A stretch of 46,794 nt of DNA, taken from NCBI RefSeq assembly GCF_001898805.1, contig NZ_MKVJ01000017.1:15180-61973 (forward strand). The letters are read 5' to 3'. This document shows, piece after piece, positions 15,828-24,570 of the stretch. The notes below the pieces were generated by a model. It saw nothing but the letters and a program-made list of their open reading frames with translations. It searched no databases and was not told where the DNA came from. The stretch is from Leifsonia sp. 71-9 (GTDB taxonomy: Bacteria; Actinomycetota; Actinomycetes; Actinomycetales; Microbacteriaceae). Made by a program: the position numbers and the translations under genes. Every line of letters starts with the position of its first letter. Position 1 is the first letter of the stretch.

Positions 15828-18800
15828 CTACGCCCGGCGCGTCCGCCGCAGGCGGAGCACGACGCCGGCTCCGATGCCGGCGGCGGCCAGCAGCGCGAGC
15901 AGCGCCGCGACGCCGAGCGCGGTCGAGCCGGTGGAGGCGAGCGGGCCGTCGAGGCCCGGCGGGACGACCGCCGCACCGCCGCCTCCCGAACCGCCTCCGG
16001 CACCGCCACCCGGACCGCCGTTGCCGCCGCCCGGCACGTCGGCCGCCGTCACGGTGATCGCGCGCTCGGCGACGACGTCGCCGTCCACCACGACCTGCAG
16101 GGTGTGCGCCCCGGTGGCGAAGTCGGCCGGGACGGTGGCCGTCAGGCTCGCCTCCCCGTTCGCGTCCGTCGTCACCGTGCCGAGCGTCAGCGGGTCGGAG
16201 TGCAGGACCACGGAGGCGCGCACACCCTTTCCGAGTCCGCTCACGCCGACGGTGAGGTCGTGTCCGGCCGTGACCGCGACGGGAGCCGAGATCGCGGGGG
16301 TCCCGGCGGCGCAGGGCTCGTCCGCCGCCCGAGCTCCGGGCGCGAACCCGATCGGGAGGTCGGCGGCCGTGCCGTAGACGCGCAGCTCGGCGGCCGCGGC
16401 GAACGGCTGGCCGTTGAGCGAGCTGGTCGCCGTGAACCGCACGAACGACGCGGTCACCGGCGCGAACGGCACGACCTGGGTGTCGGGGGAGTCGACCAGC
16501 GCGCCGGTCGCGACGGTGGTCCAGGAGGCGCCGTCGTCCGAGACCGCGATCTCGTAGCCCTTCACGCGACCGTTCTGGCCGCCGCTCTGCCGGCCGAGGT
16601 AGCCGAAGCCGTCGACCGTCGACGGACCCGCCAGCGCCAGGGTGACCCAGTGCGGATACGGCGCCGACGAGTTCGTGTAGTCGGTGTGCCAGATCGTTCC
16701 GGGATCGCCGTCGAGCACGTTTCCGACGGGGCCTTCCCCGGCGCCGGAGGAGAGGTTCTCCGAGTCGGCGGTCGCCGTCATGGAGCCCGGCGACAGCATC
16801 GGCCGGTCGGAGACGGCCGTCTTGGCCGATCCGGTGACCGACTTGGTGACGCAGTCGTTCGCGTACGTCGCCACCACCGACAGCGTCGCGCTCGTCCCCG
16901 CCGCCGAGGCGGGAGGCGTGACCAGCCACGTGGTCGTCACGCTCTTCCCCGGGGCGACGCTGCCGAACAGGTTGCCGCCCTTCTTCGCGACCTGCGCAGT
17001 CCACCCGTCGGGCAGGCCGGTCAGCTCGATGCCGACGTTGGTCGCCGCGGTCAGCTCGTTGTTGGTGAAGGTCGTGACCAACGAGCCCGCGACGCCGGGG
17101 CTGAGGTCGGTGCTCGCCGGGGCGCCCACCGAACCGCAGGACGCGCCTCCGGCCTCCTCGCCGAGATCCTCCACGCGGAAGTCGTCGAGCACGAAGTCGG
17201 CGCCGTTCGCACCGCCCAGCTTGCGCAGCCCCACCCAGGTGTCGCCGCAGCCGGCGACGATGTCCTTCGCGTAGTGCGCCGTGTCGAGGGCGGGAGCGAT
17301 CGCCTCCCGGTTCACGTCGGCCGAGGAGACCGTGCCTCCGCCGACCGTGTCCGCCCCGGTGACCCAGGCCCACTGTCCGTCGAGGTTCGTCTGGTAGTCG
17401 AACGACACCCGGTACTTGTGGCCGGCGACGAACGGGACGGTGGCCGGCACCGTTCGGTAGACGAGGCCGGTGTTCTCCTCGTGCGCCTTGAGCGAGTGCT
17501 CGCCGCTCAGCACGTCGTCGACGCCGAGACCCTTCAGGGTGCCTGAGTCGTACGGCGAGTGCGTGTTCTTCCACGCCTTCTGGCTGTAGGGGTCGTGCAG
17601 CTCGCTGATGGAGGTGCGCGGGTCGGTGCTGCCGCCGGCGTCGCCCTTCACGAACGGACCCCAGCCCGGCTGGTTGCCCTCGAAGTCGTCCGCCGCGATC
17701 ACCGCGCCGTCGGTGGGAAGGGCGGTGGAGGTGTCGAGCATGACCCGGGCGTCGTCGAACGTGACCGCCGCCTTGCCGGCCACCGCGCCGAGGGCGACGG
17801 TCACGGTCCCGTTCGCGGGAGCGGTGAAGCCGACGGACGCGCGTTGCGAGTACGTGCCGTTCTTCGCGTCCGAGGCCATCGAGTTGGCGGCCGGTGTCGT
17901 GTCGAACGTGTTCGCGGCGATGGTCCCGGCATCCACCGAGAGGGTGGTCGCCCGGCGCTCTCCCGGCCCGATCTCCACGTTCGCGCTGAAGGAGTACCGC
18001 TTGCCGGGCTGCAGTCCGGTGACCTTCTGCGAGAGGGACGAGCGGTCCGTTCCGAGCACCGCGACGTTGTCGCCGCTCTCGGCCGTGGCGACCTTCGCGC
18101 CTCCCGTCGCGTTCCAGGCGGTCAGGTCGCCCGCGTTGAAGCCGGGGTCGACCAGCCCGCTGCCTGCGCCGTACTCGGCGGACGTGTGGGGCGCTGCACC
18201 GTCCGCGGGAGCGAGCACGTACGGCACGCCCTTCGCACCGTTCAGAGTGACGGCGCCGTCCGTCGCGTGGATGTCCGAGACCTTCACCCGGCCCTGGTCG
18301 GTCAGCTTGTAGAGGGTGAAGTCGGTCGTGCCGGCGAACTGCGGGGTGAGCGTGAAGGTCGCCGCGCCTCCCGCCGCGTTGACGTAGTACATCTTGTCGG
18401 CGTGGGCCGGCGACGAGACGCCGTCGGCATTCGGCTCGCCCCACGGGAGCAGGTAGGTGCCGCCCGTGGCGACGGTCGCGCCGTCCATCACGATCTGCCG
18501 CTTGCCGTCCTTCATCGCGACGGTCACGCCGCCGGTGAGGGTCGCGGTCTTGCCGAAGTCCCACGACTGCACCGGGAAGTGCTGCAGGAACTTGGTCGGG
18601 AGGTTCGCCGACCAGATGTTGGAGTAGAAGGTGTTCCAGTCGTTCTGGCCGGTCCAGCCCTCGAACTCCTTGATGTCCGCGCCGCCGAGCAGCGGGTCCA
18701 CGTTCCAGACGTCGCGGTCGGTGTTGGCGATGAAGCGGACGATGTTGGAGTTGATGCCCTTGTTCGTCGCGCCGCCGTAGTTCTTGTCGTTGGCCCAGTG

Positions 18801-20846
18801 CGACCAGATCGACGAGCCCTCGAACTTGTACGCCCACTCGGTGGCGACCTGGAGGTCGAGGTCGCGCAGCTGCGCCGCGAGCCCGTCGGCCAGCCAGCCG
18901 CTCGAGTAGTAGGCGTCGATGTAGACGCCGGCCAGGTCGGGCACCTCCTGCTTGAGCTGCGCGAACCGGTCGACGATCGCGCCGGAGCCGAGGTCGTAGC
19001 GCTGGTCGATGTGGTAGCTCTGGTTCAGCCAGTCCCACCCGTTCACCTGGCCCTGCACCATCCGGTCGCTGAAGGTCTTGGCCTGCGGGTATGCCTCGGT
19101 GGCGTTCACGTGCACGGCGACGTCGGTGTTGTACTTCTTGCCGTCCTCGACGAGCGTGTTGAAGTCGGCGAGGCCGCCGGCGCGCGTGTTGTAGTCGCCG
19201 CCGTAGTCCGGGTGCCCGGAGTCGTGGCCCTCGTTGGCGTAGCCCTTGTCGAGCACCCACTGGCCGAGGTCGTCGGTGGTCATCGAGATGCGCTTGACGT
19301 TGTCGAGCGTCTTCAGGAACGGGTTCGTCGCCTGGCTCGCGAAGTTGAACGGGATGTGCTGCACGACCCGCTCGGCGACGCGGTCGGCGCCGAGGGGCCG
19401 GGTCGAGGCGTCGCGGTAGGCGATGGCGGCATCCTGCCAGTCGATCTTCCCGTCGCCGTTCGCGTCGGCCGAGAGCACGACGGTCGCCCGCGGCAGGGCG
19501 TAGACCGCGACGCGCGGGTCGGTCGCGCCGGCCGGGGCGTAGGTCCAGTTGCCGACCGAGAGCTGGGCGCGGCGGGCGCCGTTGCCGGCGTCCACGATCT
19601 GCGACTGCAGGCGCGTGTTCCAGTTGGTGTTCGAGTCCTGGGCGGAGTCGTCGGTCGCATTGGTGAGGATGCCCGCGGCGAGCTGCGTGCCGCTGACGAA
19701 GCCGTACGGCGTTCCGACGCTCCGCGCGTCCACCGGGGTCGAACCCGTGATCGCGAGGAACCGGTCGGCGGTGGTCGTGGAGTCGGTGGAGATCTGCGTG
19801 CGCGCGAGGGCGGCGGCCGGGTCGGACGAATCGACCGACACGAGCGACAGGTCGGGGATGGCGAGCTGGTCGACGGTCGAGGCCGCGCCTCCCTCGATCT
19901 TGGTGACGGCGAACTCGACGGTGCCCTTCGCGGCAGCGGTGATCGCCGTCGTGATCGTCAGGTCCGCGAGGTCGGCGAAGGTCGACACATAGGTGGCGGT
20001 GTCGGCCGTGGTCGTCATGGTCGTCGTCGCCGTGTGCGCGGTCCCGTTGATCGTGAACGTGTCGAGCTTCTGCGCCTGTCCGCCGAGGGTCTTGCCGTCG
20101 AGGTCGTACGAGATCACCTGCGGGAACTCGCGGGCGACCTGGACGGTGAGCCCCGCGCCGTTGCCGATCGCGACAGGGGTCGCGGCGTCGGCGGGCGGGT
20201 CGGGCGTGACCGGCGGCGGGGTCGTGTCGCCGGTGGCGAAGACGCGGAGCTCCCCGGCGGAGACGTTGGCGCTGCCGTTGATCGTGCTCGTCGCGACGAA
20301 CTTCACGTAGCGGCCGGTGACCGGCTGCGAGAAGACGAGGTTCTGCACGTCCGTGGCCGAGGTCGGCTGGCGGAAGGTGCCGGTCGCGGCCGGCGTGCCC
20401 CAGTCGGCAGCGGCATCCTTCGCCACCGCGGCGCTGTCCGTGACGTAGACGGAGACATCGGCGACCGGCCCGTTGGACTGGTTCTTCACCTGGTACTGGA
20501 TGCCGGTGAGCGGGAACGAACCGCCCACGTCGAGGGTGATCCAGTGGGGTAGGGGATCCGGGTCGCCGCCGTTGTACTTGGTGGCCCACTGCGTGTTCGG
20601 GTCGCCGTCGAACGCCGCGAGCGCGGTGCCGTCGAGGGCGGGCGGCGCGGGGTACGGCGCCGATTCGGAGTCCACGCCGACCAGCGCGTACTGGGTCTGG
20701 GCGATCGCGGCGCCGGCCGGGGGAGGGGCGTCGGCGGCCGCGGCCGGAGCGGCCGCGATCGGCACGAGGGCGCCGGCGGCGACGAGCGCCGCGGCTCCGA
20801 TCGTGGCTGACAGGGCGCGGAGGCCGCGCGGGGGATGAAGGCTCAC
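15828..20846 (-). CDS. Endo-alpha-N-acetylgalactosaminidase (GH101), secreted and wall-anchored
   Basis: About 1672 residues. GH101 enzymes release Gal-beta1,3-GalNAc (core 1) from Ser/Thr of mucin-type glycoproteins. Order: signal peptide (1-40), F5/8 C discoidin-like domain (about 65-205), beta-rich N-domain, catalytic barrel (about 500-800), galactose-binding-like and Ig-like segments, second discoidin-like domain (about 1350-1490), Gly/Pro linker, LASTG sorting signal (about 1636), membrane helix and RRTRRA tail. Family motifs include KGYANEGHDSGHPDYGG, VHVNATEAYP, NYGGATNKGINSNIVRFI and DIKEFEGW. Candidate nucleophile is Asp644 (GVYIDAYYS) and acid/base Glu670 (VATEWAYK). GTG 20846 has AGGTGGA upstream; GTG 20855 is the longer alternative. 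The region after the nucleophile (AYYSSG) departs from the VWGNG of Bifidobacterium EngBF. Confidence 0.92.
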   Translation of the reverse strand: MSLHPPRGLRALSATIGAAALVAAGALVPIAAAPAAAADAPPPAGAAIAQTQYALVGVDSESAPYPAPPALDGTALAAFDGDPNTQWATKYNGGDPDPLPHWITLDVGGSFPLTGIQYQVKNQSNGPVADVSVYVTDSAAVAKDAAADWGTPAATGTFRQPTSATDVQNLVFSQPVTGRYVKFVATSTINGSANVSAGELRVFATGDTTPPPVTPDPPADAATPVAIGNGAGLTVQVAREFPQVISYDLDGKTLGGQAQKLDTFTINGTAHTATTTMTTTADTATYVSTFADLADLTITTAITAAAKGTVEFAVTKIEGGAASTVDQLAIPDLSLVSVDSSDPAAALARTQISTDSTTTADRFLAITGSTPVDARSVGTPYGFVSGTQLAAGILTNATDDSAQDSNTNWNTRLQSQIVDAGNGARRAQLSVGNWTYAPAGATDPRVAVYALPRATVVLSADANGDGKIDWQDAAIAYRDASTRPLGADRVAERVVQHIPFNFASQATNPFLKTLDNVKRISMTTDDLGQWVLDKGYANEGHDSGHPDYGGDYNTRAGGLADFNTLVEDGKKYNTDVAVHVNATEAYPQAKTFSDRMVQGQVNGWDWLNQSYHIDQRYDLGSGAIVDRFAQLKQEVPDLAGVYIDAYYSSGWLADGLAAQLRDLDLQVATEWAYKFEGSSIWSHWANDKNYGGATNKGINSNIVRFIANTDRDVWNVDPLLGGADIKEFEGWTGQNDWNTFYSNIWSANLPTKFLQHFPVQSWDFGKTATLTGGVTVAMKDGKRQIVMDGATVATGGTYLLPWGEPNADGVSSPAHADKMYYVNAAGGAATFTLTPQFAGTTDFTLYKLTDQGRVKVSDIHATDGAVTLNGAKGVPYVLAPADGAAPHTSAEYGAGSGLVDPGFNAGDLTAWNATGGAKVATAESGDNVAVLGTDRSSLSQKVTGLQPGKRYSFSANVEIGPGERRATTLSVDAGTIAANTFDTTPAANSMASDAKNGTYSQRASVGFTAPANGTVTVALGAVAGKAAVTFDDARVMLDTSTALPTDGAVIAADDFEGNQPGWGPFVKGDAGGSTDPRTSISELHDPYSQKAWKNTHSPYDSGTLKGLGVDDVLSGEHSLKAHEENTGLVYRTVPATVPFVAGHKYRVSFDYQTNLDGQWAWVTGADTVGGGTVSSADVNREAIAPALDTAHYAKDIVAGCGDTWVGLRKLGGANGADFVLDDFRVEDLGEEAGGASCGSVGAPASTDLSPGVAGSLVTTFTNNELTAATNVGIELTGLPDGWTAQVAKKGGNLFGSVAPGKSVTTTWLVTPPASAAGTSATLSVVATYANDCVTKSVTGSAKTAVSDRPMLSPGSMTATADSENLSSGAGEGPVGNVLDGDPGTIWHTDYTNSSAPYPHWVTLALAGPSTVDGFGYLGRQSGGQNGRVKGYEIAVSDDGASWTTVATGALVDSPDTQVVPFAPVTASFVRFTATSSLNGQPFAAAAELRVYGTAADLPIGFAPGARAADEPCAAGTPAISAPVAVTAGHDLTVGVSGLGKGVRASVVLHSDPLTLGTVTTDANGEASLTATVPADFATGAHTLQVVVDGDVVAERAITVTAADVPGGGNGGPGGGAGGGSGGGGAAVVPPGLDGPLASTGSTALGVAALLALLAAAGIGAGVVLRLRRTRRA

Positions 20847-20887
20847 AAGGTCCACCTAGCTGCATCGTTGGGAAGGTATTGCCCGTA

Positions 20888-20901
20888 TGGCATCGATAAC
20901 A
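20888..20901. promoter_or_regulatory. Putative LacI-family operator upstream of the GH101 gene
   Basis: Read on the minus strand, the 14-mer is TGTTATCGATGCCA, with the central CG typical of LacI/GalR operators. It shares 10 of 14 positions with the site upstream of the sugar-binding protein gene (TGTTATCGGTATCA at 22104). It lies about 40 bases before the GH101 start, where a bound repressor would block transcription. Confidence 0.55.
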
Positions 20902-20989
20902 CTAGGGGATTAAAGCCGGGACGGGAACCCCTGATATCGCTAGCAGAGTTCAGGCGGCTCGCCGTCGCGGCCGAGGTCAGCCGGTGCGG

Positions 20990-22027
20990 TCAGCCCGCGA
21001 CGGGCGCGGGACCGCTCGACGCGCGCACAACGAGCGTCGGCTCGACCGAGGCCGGTGCGAGCGTGGTCCCCGGCTCCGTGATGTAGCGCAGCAGGTGCTC
21101 GACCGCCAGGCGCCCCATCTCGTCGAAGGGCTGCGCCACCGTGGTGAGCGACGGCGAGCAGTACTCCGCGAGGGTGATGTCGTCGACGCCGACCACCGAG
21201 ATGTCCTCGGGGATGCGGCGGCCCAGCTCGTGGAAGGCGCGGATCACGCCGAACGCCATCTCGTCGCTCGAGACGAACACGGCCGTCACATCCGGGATCC
21301 GGCCCAGGATGAGGCCGTTCTGGTACCCGGAGGCGGGCGACCAGTCGCCCTTGAGCTCCGGCGGAGGCGTGATGCCGGCGGCCTCGAGCGTGCTCCGCCA
21401 GCCCTCGCTGCGGCTGACCGCATCCAGCCATTCCGTGGGGCCGGAGACGTGCCAGACGGTCTCGTGGCCGAGATCGAGCAGGTGCTGCGTGGCGAGCCGG
21501 GCCGCCTGCGACTGATCGACCGCGACGATCTCGGTGGTCGACGTGCGCGAGCCGTCGATCGTGATGGTCGGGATGGAGCGGGTGAGCTCCTCGATGCCCT
21601 TGGTCACGTGGATGAGCGGCAGCGCCAGCACGATGCCCTCGACGCCCTGGTCGGCGAGGCGCGACATGGCCTCCTCGATCGCGGAGGGGTCGAGCGACGG
21701 GCACGTCGCCGCGCTGACCGCGTAGCCGGCGTCGCGCGCGGCGGCCTCCACCCCGACCGTCACCGCGGTGCGGGAGTAGAAGCCGGTCTGCAGCAGCACG
21801 ATCCCGAGGGTGCGGCTGTGCCCGGAGGACAGCATCCGCGCGGCGTTGTTCATGCGGTAGCCGAGCTGCTCGACCGCCGCCAGCACCTTGGCGCGCGTCT
21901 TCTCCTGCACGTTGGGGTGGCCGCTGAGCGCGCGCGAGACGGTCTGGGCGGAGACGCCCGCCACTCGCGCGACGTCCGTCATCCCGGGCGGCTTCGGCGC
22001 AGCGTCACGCCCGTCGGTAGTACTCAT
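20990..22027 (-). CDS. LacI family transcriptional regulator
   Basis: A 345-residue regulator. The N-terminal HTH and hinge (residues about 16-68) read MTDVARVAGVSAQTVSRALSG, then HPNVQEKTRAKVLAAVEQLGY and RMNNAARMLSSG. The rest is a periplasmic-binding-protein-like sensor domain (RTLGIVLLQTGFYSRTAVTVGVEAAARDAGY, DGSRTSTTEIVAVDQSQAARLATQHLLDLGH, VSSDEMAFGVIRAFHELGRRIPEDISVVGVDD in separate blocks). It lies between the GH101 gene and the divergent sugar importer, and CG-centred operator-like sites flank it on both sides, so it probably represses the whole locus and itself. The inducer is probably a released sugar such as Gal-beta1,3-GalNAc or galactose (inference). Confidence 0.92.
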   Translation of the reverse strand: MSTTDGRDAAPKPPGMTDVARVAGVSAQTVSRALSGHPNVQEKTRAKVLAAVEQLGYRMNNAARMLSSGHSRTLGIVLLQTGFYSRTAVTVGVEAAARDAGYAVSAATCPSLDPSAIEEAMSRLADQGVEGIVLALPLIHVTKGIEELTRSIPTITIDGSRTSTTEIVAVDQSQAARLATQHLLDLGHETVWHVSGPTEWLDAVSRSEGWRSTLEAAGITPPPELKGDWSPASGYQNGLILGRIPDVTAVFVSSDEMAFGVIRAFHELGRRIPEDISVVGVDDITLAEYCSPSLTTVAQPFDEMGRLAVEHLLRYITEPGTTLAPASVEPTLVVRASSGPAPVAG

Positions 22028-22035
22028 GCATGCAA

Positions 22036-22049
22036 TGATAACGGCCGCA
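22036..22049. promoter_or_regulatory. Putative LacI-family operator at the lacI-type gene start (autoregulation)
   Basis: TGATAACGGCCGCA is CG-centred and shares 9 of 14 positions with the better site at 22104. It lies within ten bases upstream of the regulator's ATG. It is the weakest of the three sites and is proposed mainly because of its position. Confidence 0.35.
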
Positions 22050-22103
22050 TCGCCCGCACTACGGAGATCTGCGACCCGATTACCCCCTTCGGGCTACACG
22101 GGT

Positions 22104-22117
22104 TGTTATCGGTATCA
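22104..22117. promoter_or_regulatory. Putative LacI-family operator upstream of the sugar importer
   Basis: TGTTATCGGTATCA is an imperfect palindrome around a central CG, the usual form of LacI/GalR operators. It lies 60 bases before the binding-protein start, in the divergent region with the regulator gene. It matches the site upstream of GH101 at 20888-20901 in 10 of 14 positions. Confidence 0.55.
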
Positions 22118-22177
22118 TTCTGTGCGACACTCGCTTCTCGAACCCGCTGAAGGGTGTCTGTGTTCAAAGGAGAGGCA

Positions 22178-23482
22178 GTGAAGAAGTCAGCAGCAATCCG
22201 TTTGACGGGCGCGGCGGGGGCGGTCGCACTCGGTCTGATGAGTCTGGCCGGGTGCTCCGGCGGATCCGGTTCCGGCTCGTCCGATTCCGCACCGGCGACG
22301 GTCACGTTCTGGGGCTGGGCCCCGGGCTACGCCGACGCGGTCAAGGCGTTCAACGCCTCGCACAAGGACGTCGTGGTCAAGTATCAGGAGGTGCAGCCCG
22401 GCTCCAAGGGCGGCTACCAGAAGATGCTCAACGCCGTCACCGCCAACAACGCCCCCTGCCTCGCGCAGGTCGGCTACGAGACCCTCCCGAGCTTCGCCGC
22501 GCAGGGCGCGCTCGAAGACGTCGCGAGCTACGCGAAGGCCGACGAGAAGGACTTCCAGCCTGCCGCATGGAAGTCGGTCAGCATCGGCGATGCCGTCTAC
22601 GGCGCCCCGGTCGACACCGGCCCCATGGGCCTGTTCTACAACAAGGAGCTGTTCGACTCGCTCGGCCTGAGCGCCCCGGCCACCTGGGACGAGTACAAGG
22701 CCGACGCCGAGAAGATCCACGCGTCCGACCCGAAGAAGTTCATCTCGTCGCCCTACCTCGACTACGACTACGCCGGCCTCGCCTGGCAGACCGGCGCGAA
22801 GTGGTTCGACGTCGACGGCGACTCCTGGAAGGTGACGATGGCCTCCGACGCCAACGCGAAGGTCGCCGACTACTGGCAGGGCCTCGTCTCCGAGGGCCTG
22901 ATCAGCAGCGCGCCGATGTACGACCAGGCCTGGTACACCGGCCTCGGCGACGGCAGCATCGCCACCGTCGTCGGCGCCGTCTGGCAGGCGGGCGTCATCA
23001 AGGGCGGCGCCGCGGACGCCTCCGGCAAGTGGGCCGTCGCCCCGATGCCGCAGTGGTCCGCCGGCGACGACCAGGTCGGCAACGCCGGAGGCTCGGCCAC
23101 CGCCGTGCTCAAGGGCTGCTCGAACGCGAAGGCCGCGTGGGAGTTCGCCCACTGGATGAGCACCGACAAGGACACCTACAACACGCTCGTGCAGAAGGCG
23201 GGCCTCTACCCGGCCGCCACCGGCCTGAGCGACCTGCCCGCCCTCACCGAGGCCGACCCGTACTTCGGCGGCCAGAAGATCTTCGACGTGTTCGCCGACG
23301 CGGCGCCGCACGTGAACCCCGACTGGACCTGGGGCCCGGTCATGACGAAGACCGCCGCCGACCTGGACGACGGGCTCGGCAAGGCGTGGGCCGGCCAGGG
23401 GACGATCACCGACGCGCTGAAGAGCGCGCAGGACAAGACCGTCGCCGAGCTGAAGAAGCAGGGGCTGAAGGTCTCCGAGTAG
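22178..23482 (+). CDS. Carbohydrate ABC transporter substrate-binding lipoprotein (family 1, CUT1 type)
   Basis: A 434-residue receptor starting at GTG 22178, nine or so bases after AAAGGAGAGG. It has a lipoprotein signal with LAGC (Cys26). The mature part starts with VTFWGWAPGYADAVKAFNASHKDV, followed by the family hallmarks YQKMLNAVTANNAPCLAQVGYETL, GPMGLFYNKELFDSLGL, PATWDEY and a C-terminal KTAADLDDGLGKAWAGQGTI. CUT1 receptors bind mono- to oligosaccharides. With GH101 outside the cell and GH35 inside, the most likely ligand is a galactose-containing disaccharide. No ATPase gene is present in this cluster, so a shared MsiK-type ATPase elsewhere must energise it. Confidence 0.9.
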   Translation: MKKSAAIRLTGAAGAVALGLMSLAGCSGGSGSGSSDSAPATVTFWGWAPGYADAVKAFNASHKDVVVKYQEVQPGSKGGYQKMLNAVTANNAPCLAQVGYETLPSFAAQGALEDVASYAKADEKDFQPAAWKSVSIGDAVYGAPVDTGPMGLFYNKELFDSLGLSAPATWDEYKADAEKIHASDPKKFISSPYLDYDYAGLAWQTGAKWFDVDGDSWKVTMASDANAKVADYWQGLVSEGLISSAPMYDQAWYTGLGDGSIATVVGAVWQAGVIKGGAADASGKWAVAPMPQWSAGDDQVGNAGGSATAVLKGCSNAKAAWEFAHWMSTDKDTYNTLVQKAGLYPAATGLSDLPALTEADPYFGGQKIFDVFADAAPHVNPDWTWGPVMTKTAADLDDGLGKAWAGQGTITDALKSAQDKTVAELKKQGLKVSE

Positions 23483-23508
23483 GAGCCGACGGCGACACGG
23501 GGGCGACG

Positions 23509-23544
23509 GATGCGGCGGTCCGATCAGGGACGGACCGCCGCATC
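23509..23544 (+). terminator. Intra-operon hairpin between binding-protein and permease genes
   Basis: Arms GATGCGGCGGTCCG (23509-23522) and CGGACCGCCGCATC (23531-23544) form a perfect 14-bp stem with an 8-nt loop. Its position after the binding-protein stop suggests partial termination or mRNA 3'-end protection, giving more receptor than permease, as in many sugar importers. Confidence 0.55.
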
Positions 23545-23589
23545 CCGTCGTGAGAGCGCACGGGCGACCGCGCGCAGAGAGAAGGAATC

Positions 23590-24570
23590 GTGACCGACCT
23601 GGATGTCGCCGAGTACCGGGCGACCCCACCGGCGGGACCGGCAGGACCGGCGGCCTCGCGGGCGACGCGGAAGCCGCGCCGGCCGCGCCGCTCGTTCAGC
23701 TGGCGCGCACCGCTGCTGTTCCTCGGGCCGTTCGTCGTGCTGTTCGCGGCGCTGAACATCGCCCCGATCGTCTACGCGTTCGTGAGCAGCCTGTTCACGG
23801 TCAAGCGCTCGGGCCTCGGCCTGACCGCGCCGACGCAGGAGTTCGACCCGTTCGCGAACTACGCGCACGCGTTCGGCGACCCCGACTTCGTCGCCTCGCT
23901 CGGCCGGGTCGCACTGTTCGGCGTCGTGCAGGTGCCGGTCATGCTCGGCCTCGCGCTGGTGCTCGCCCTGCTGATCGACTCGAAGTCGGCGCGCGGCAAG
24001 GGCTTCTTCCGGCTGTCGAGCTTCCTGCCGTACGCCATCCCGGGCGTGAGCGCCGCGCTGGTCTGGTCGTTCATGTACTCGACCACCTCGAGCCCGATCA
24101 ACCACATCCTGGAGCCCCTCGGCATCCAGCTGCCCTTCTTCGACGACGGCACCGTGCTGTGGTCGGTGGCGAACATCGTCACGTGGAGCTGGACCGGTTA
24201 CAACATGATCATCATCTACGCCGCGCTGCAGTCCATCCCGGCCGAGGTGCTGGAGGCGGCGAAGCTCGACGGCGCCTCGGCGTTCCGCGCCGCGTGGAGC
24301 GTCAAGATCCCGATGGTGCGCAGCGCGATCATCCTGACGGCCGTCTTCTCGATCATCGGCTCCGCGCAGCTCTACAACGAGCCGACGGTGCTGCAGCCGA
24401 TCTCCGGCGGATCCGTCTCCTCCACCTTCACGCCGATCATGTCGGCCCAGGCCGCCGTCGGCGCGGGCAACTACCCGTACGCCGCCGCCCAGTCCGTCAT
24501 CCTCGCGGTGATCGTCGGCGTGATCTCGTTCGTGTTCTTCCGACTCACCAGCAAAGGGGACAAGGCGTGA
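23590..24570 (+). CDS. Sugar ABC transporter permease (MalF/UgpA-like)
   Basis: A 326-residue permease starting at GTG 23590 with GAAGGA upstream. After a basic N-terminal tail there are six predicted helices, from LLFLGPFVVLFAALNIAPIVYAFV to AVIVGVISFVFFRL. The EAA loop that contacts the ATPase reads EVLEAAKLDGASAFRAAWSVKIPM, a good match to the sugar-permease consensus. The stop overlaps the next gene by GTGA. It partners the following MalG-like protein. Confidence 0.92.
   Translation: MTDLDVAEYRATPPAGPAGPAASRATRKPRRPRRSFSWRAPLLFLGPFVVLFAALNIAPIVYAFVSSLFTVKRSGLGLTAPTQEFDPFANYAHAFGDPDFVASLGRVALFGVVQVPVMLGLALVLALLIDSKSARGKGFFRLSSFLPYAIPGVSAALVWSFMYSTTSSPINHILEPLGIQLPFFDDGTVLWSVANIVTWSWTGYNMIIIYAALQSIPAEVLEAAKLDGASAFRAAWSVKIPMVRSAIILTAVFSIIGSAQLYNEPTVLQPISGGSVSSTFTPIMSAQAAVGAGNYPYAAAQSVILAVIVGVISFVFFRLTSKGDKA

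Noticed and set aside
15922-15945. A sortase gene for the GH101 LASTG anchor
   Set aside because: The sorting signal is clear, but no sortase-like frame with TLxTC occurs in the window, so the enzyme must be encoded elsewhere.
17559-20552. Long plus-strand frame opposite the GH101 gene
   Set aside because: Valine/arginine-rich shadow frame without recognisable domains; the opposite strand has full GH101 homology.
12973-20865. A 2630-codon minus-strand frame covering several genes
   Set aside because: It is opposite the helicase and in a wrong frame of GH101; its composition is repeated Arg/Pro/Gly without domains. The GH101 frame explains the region.
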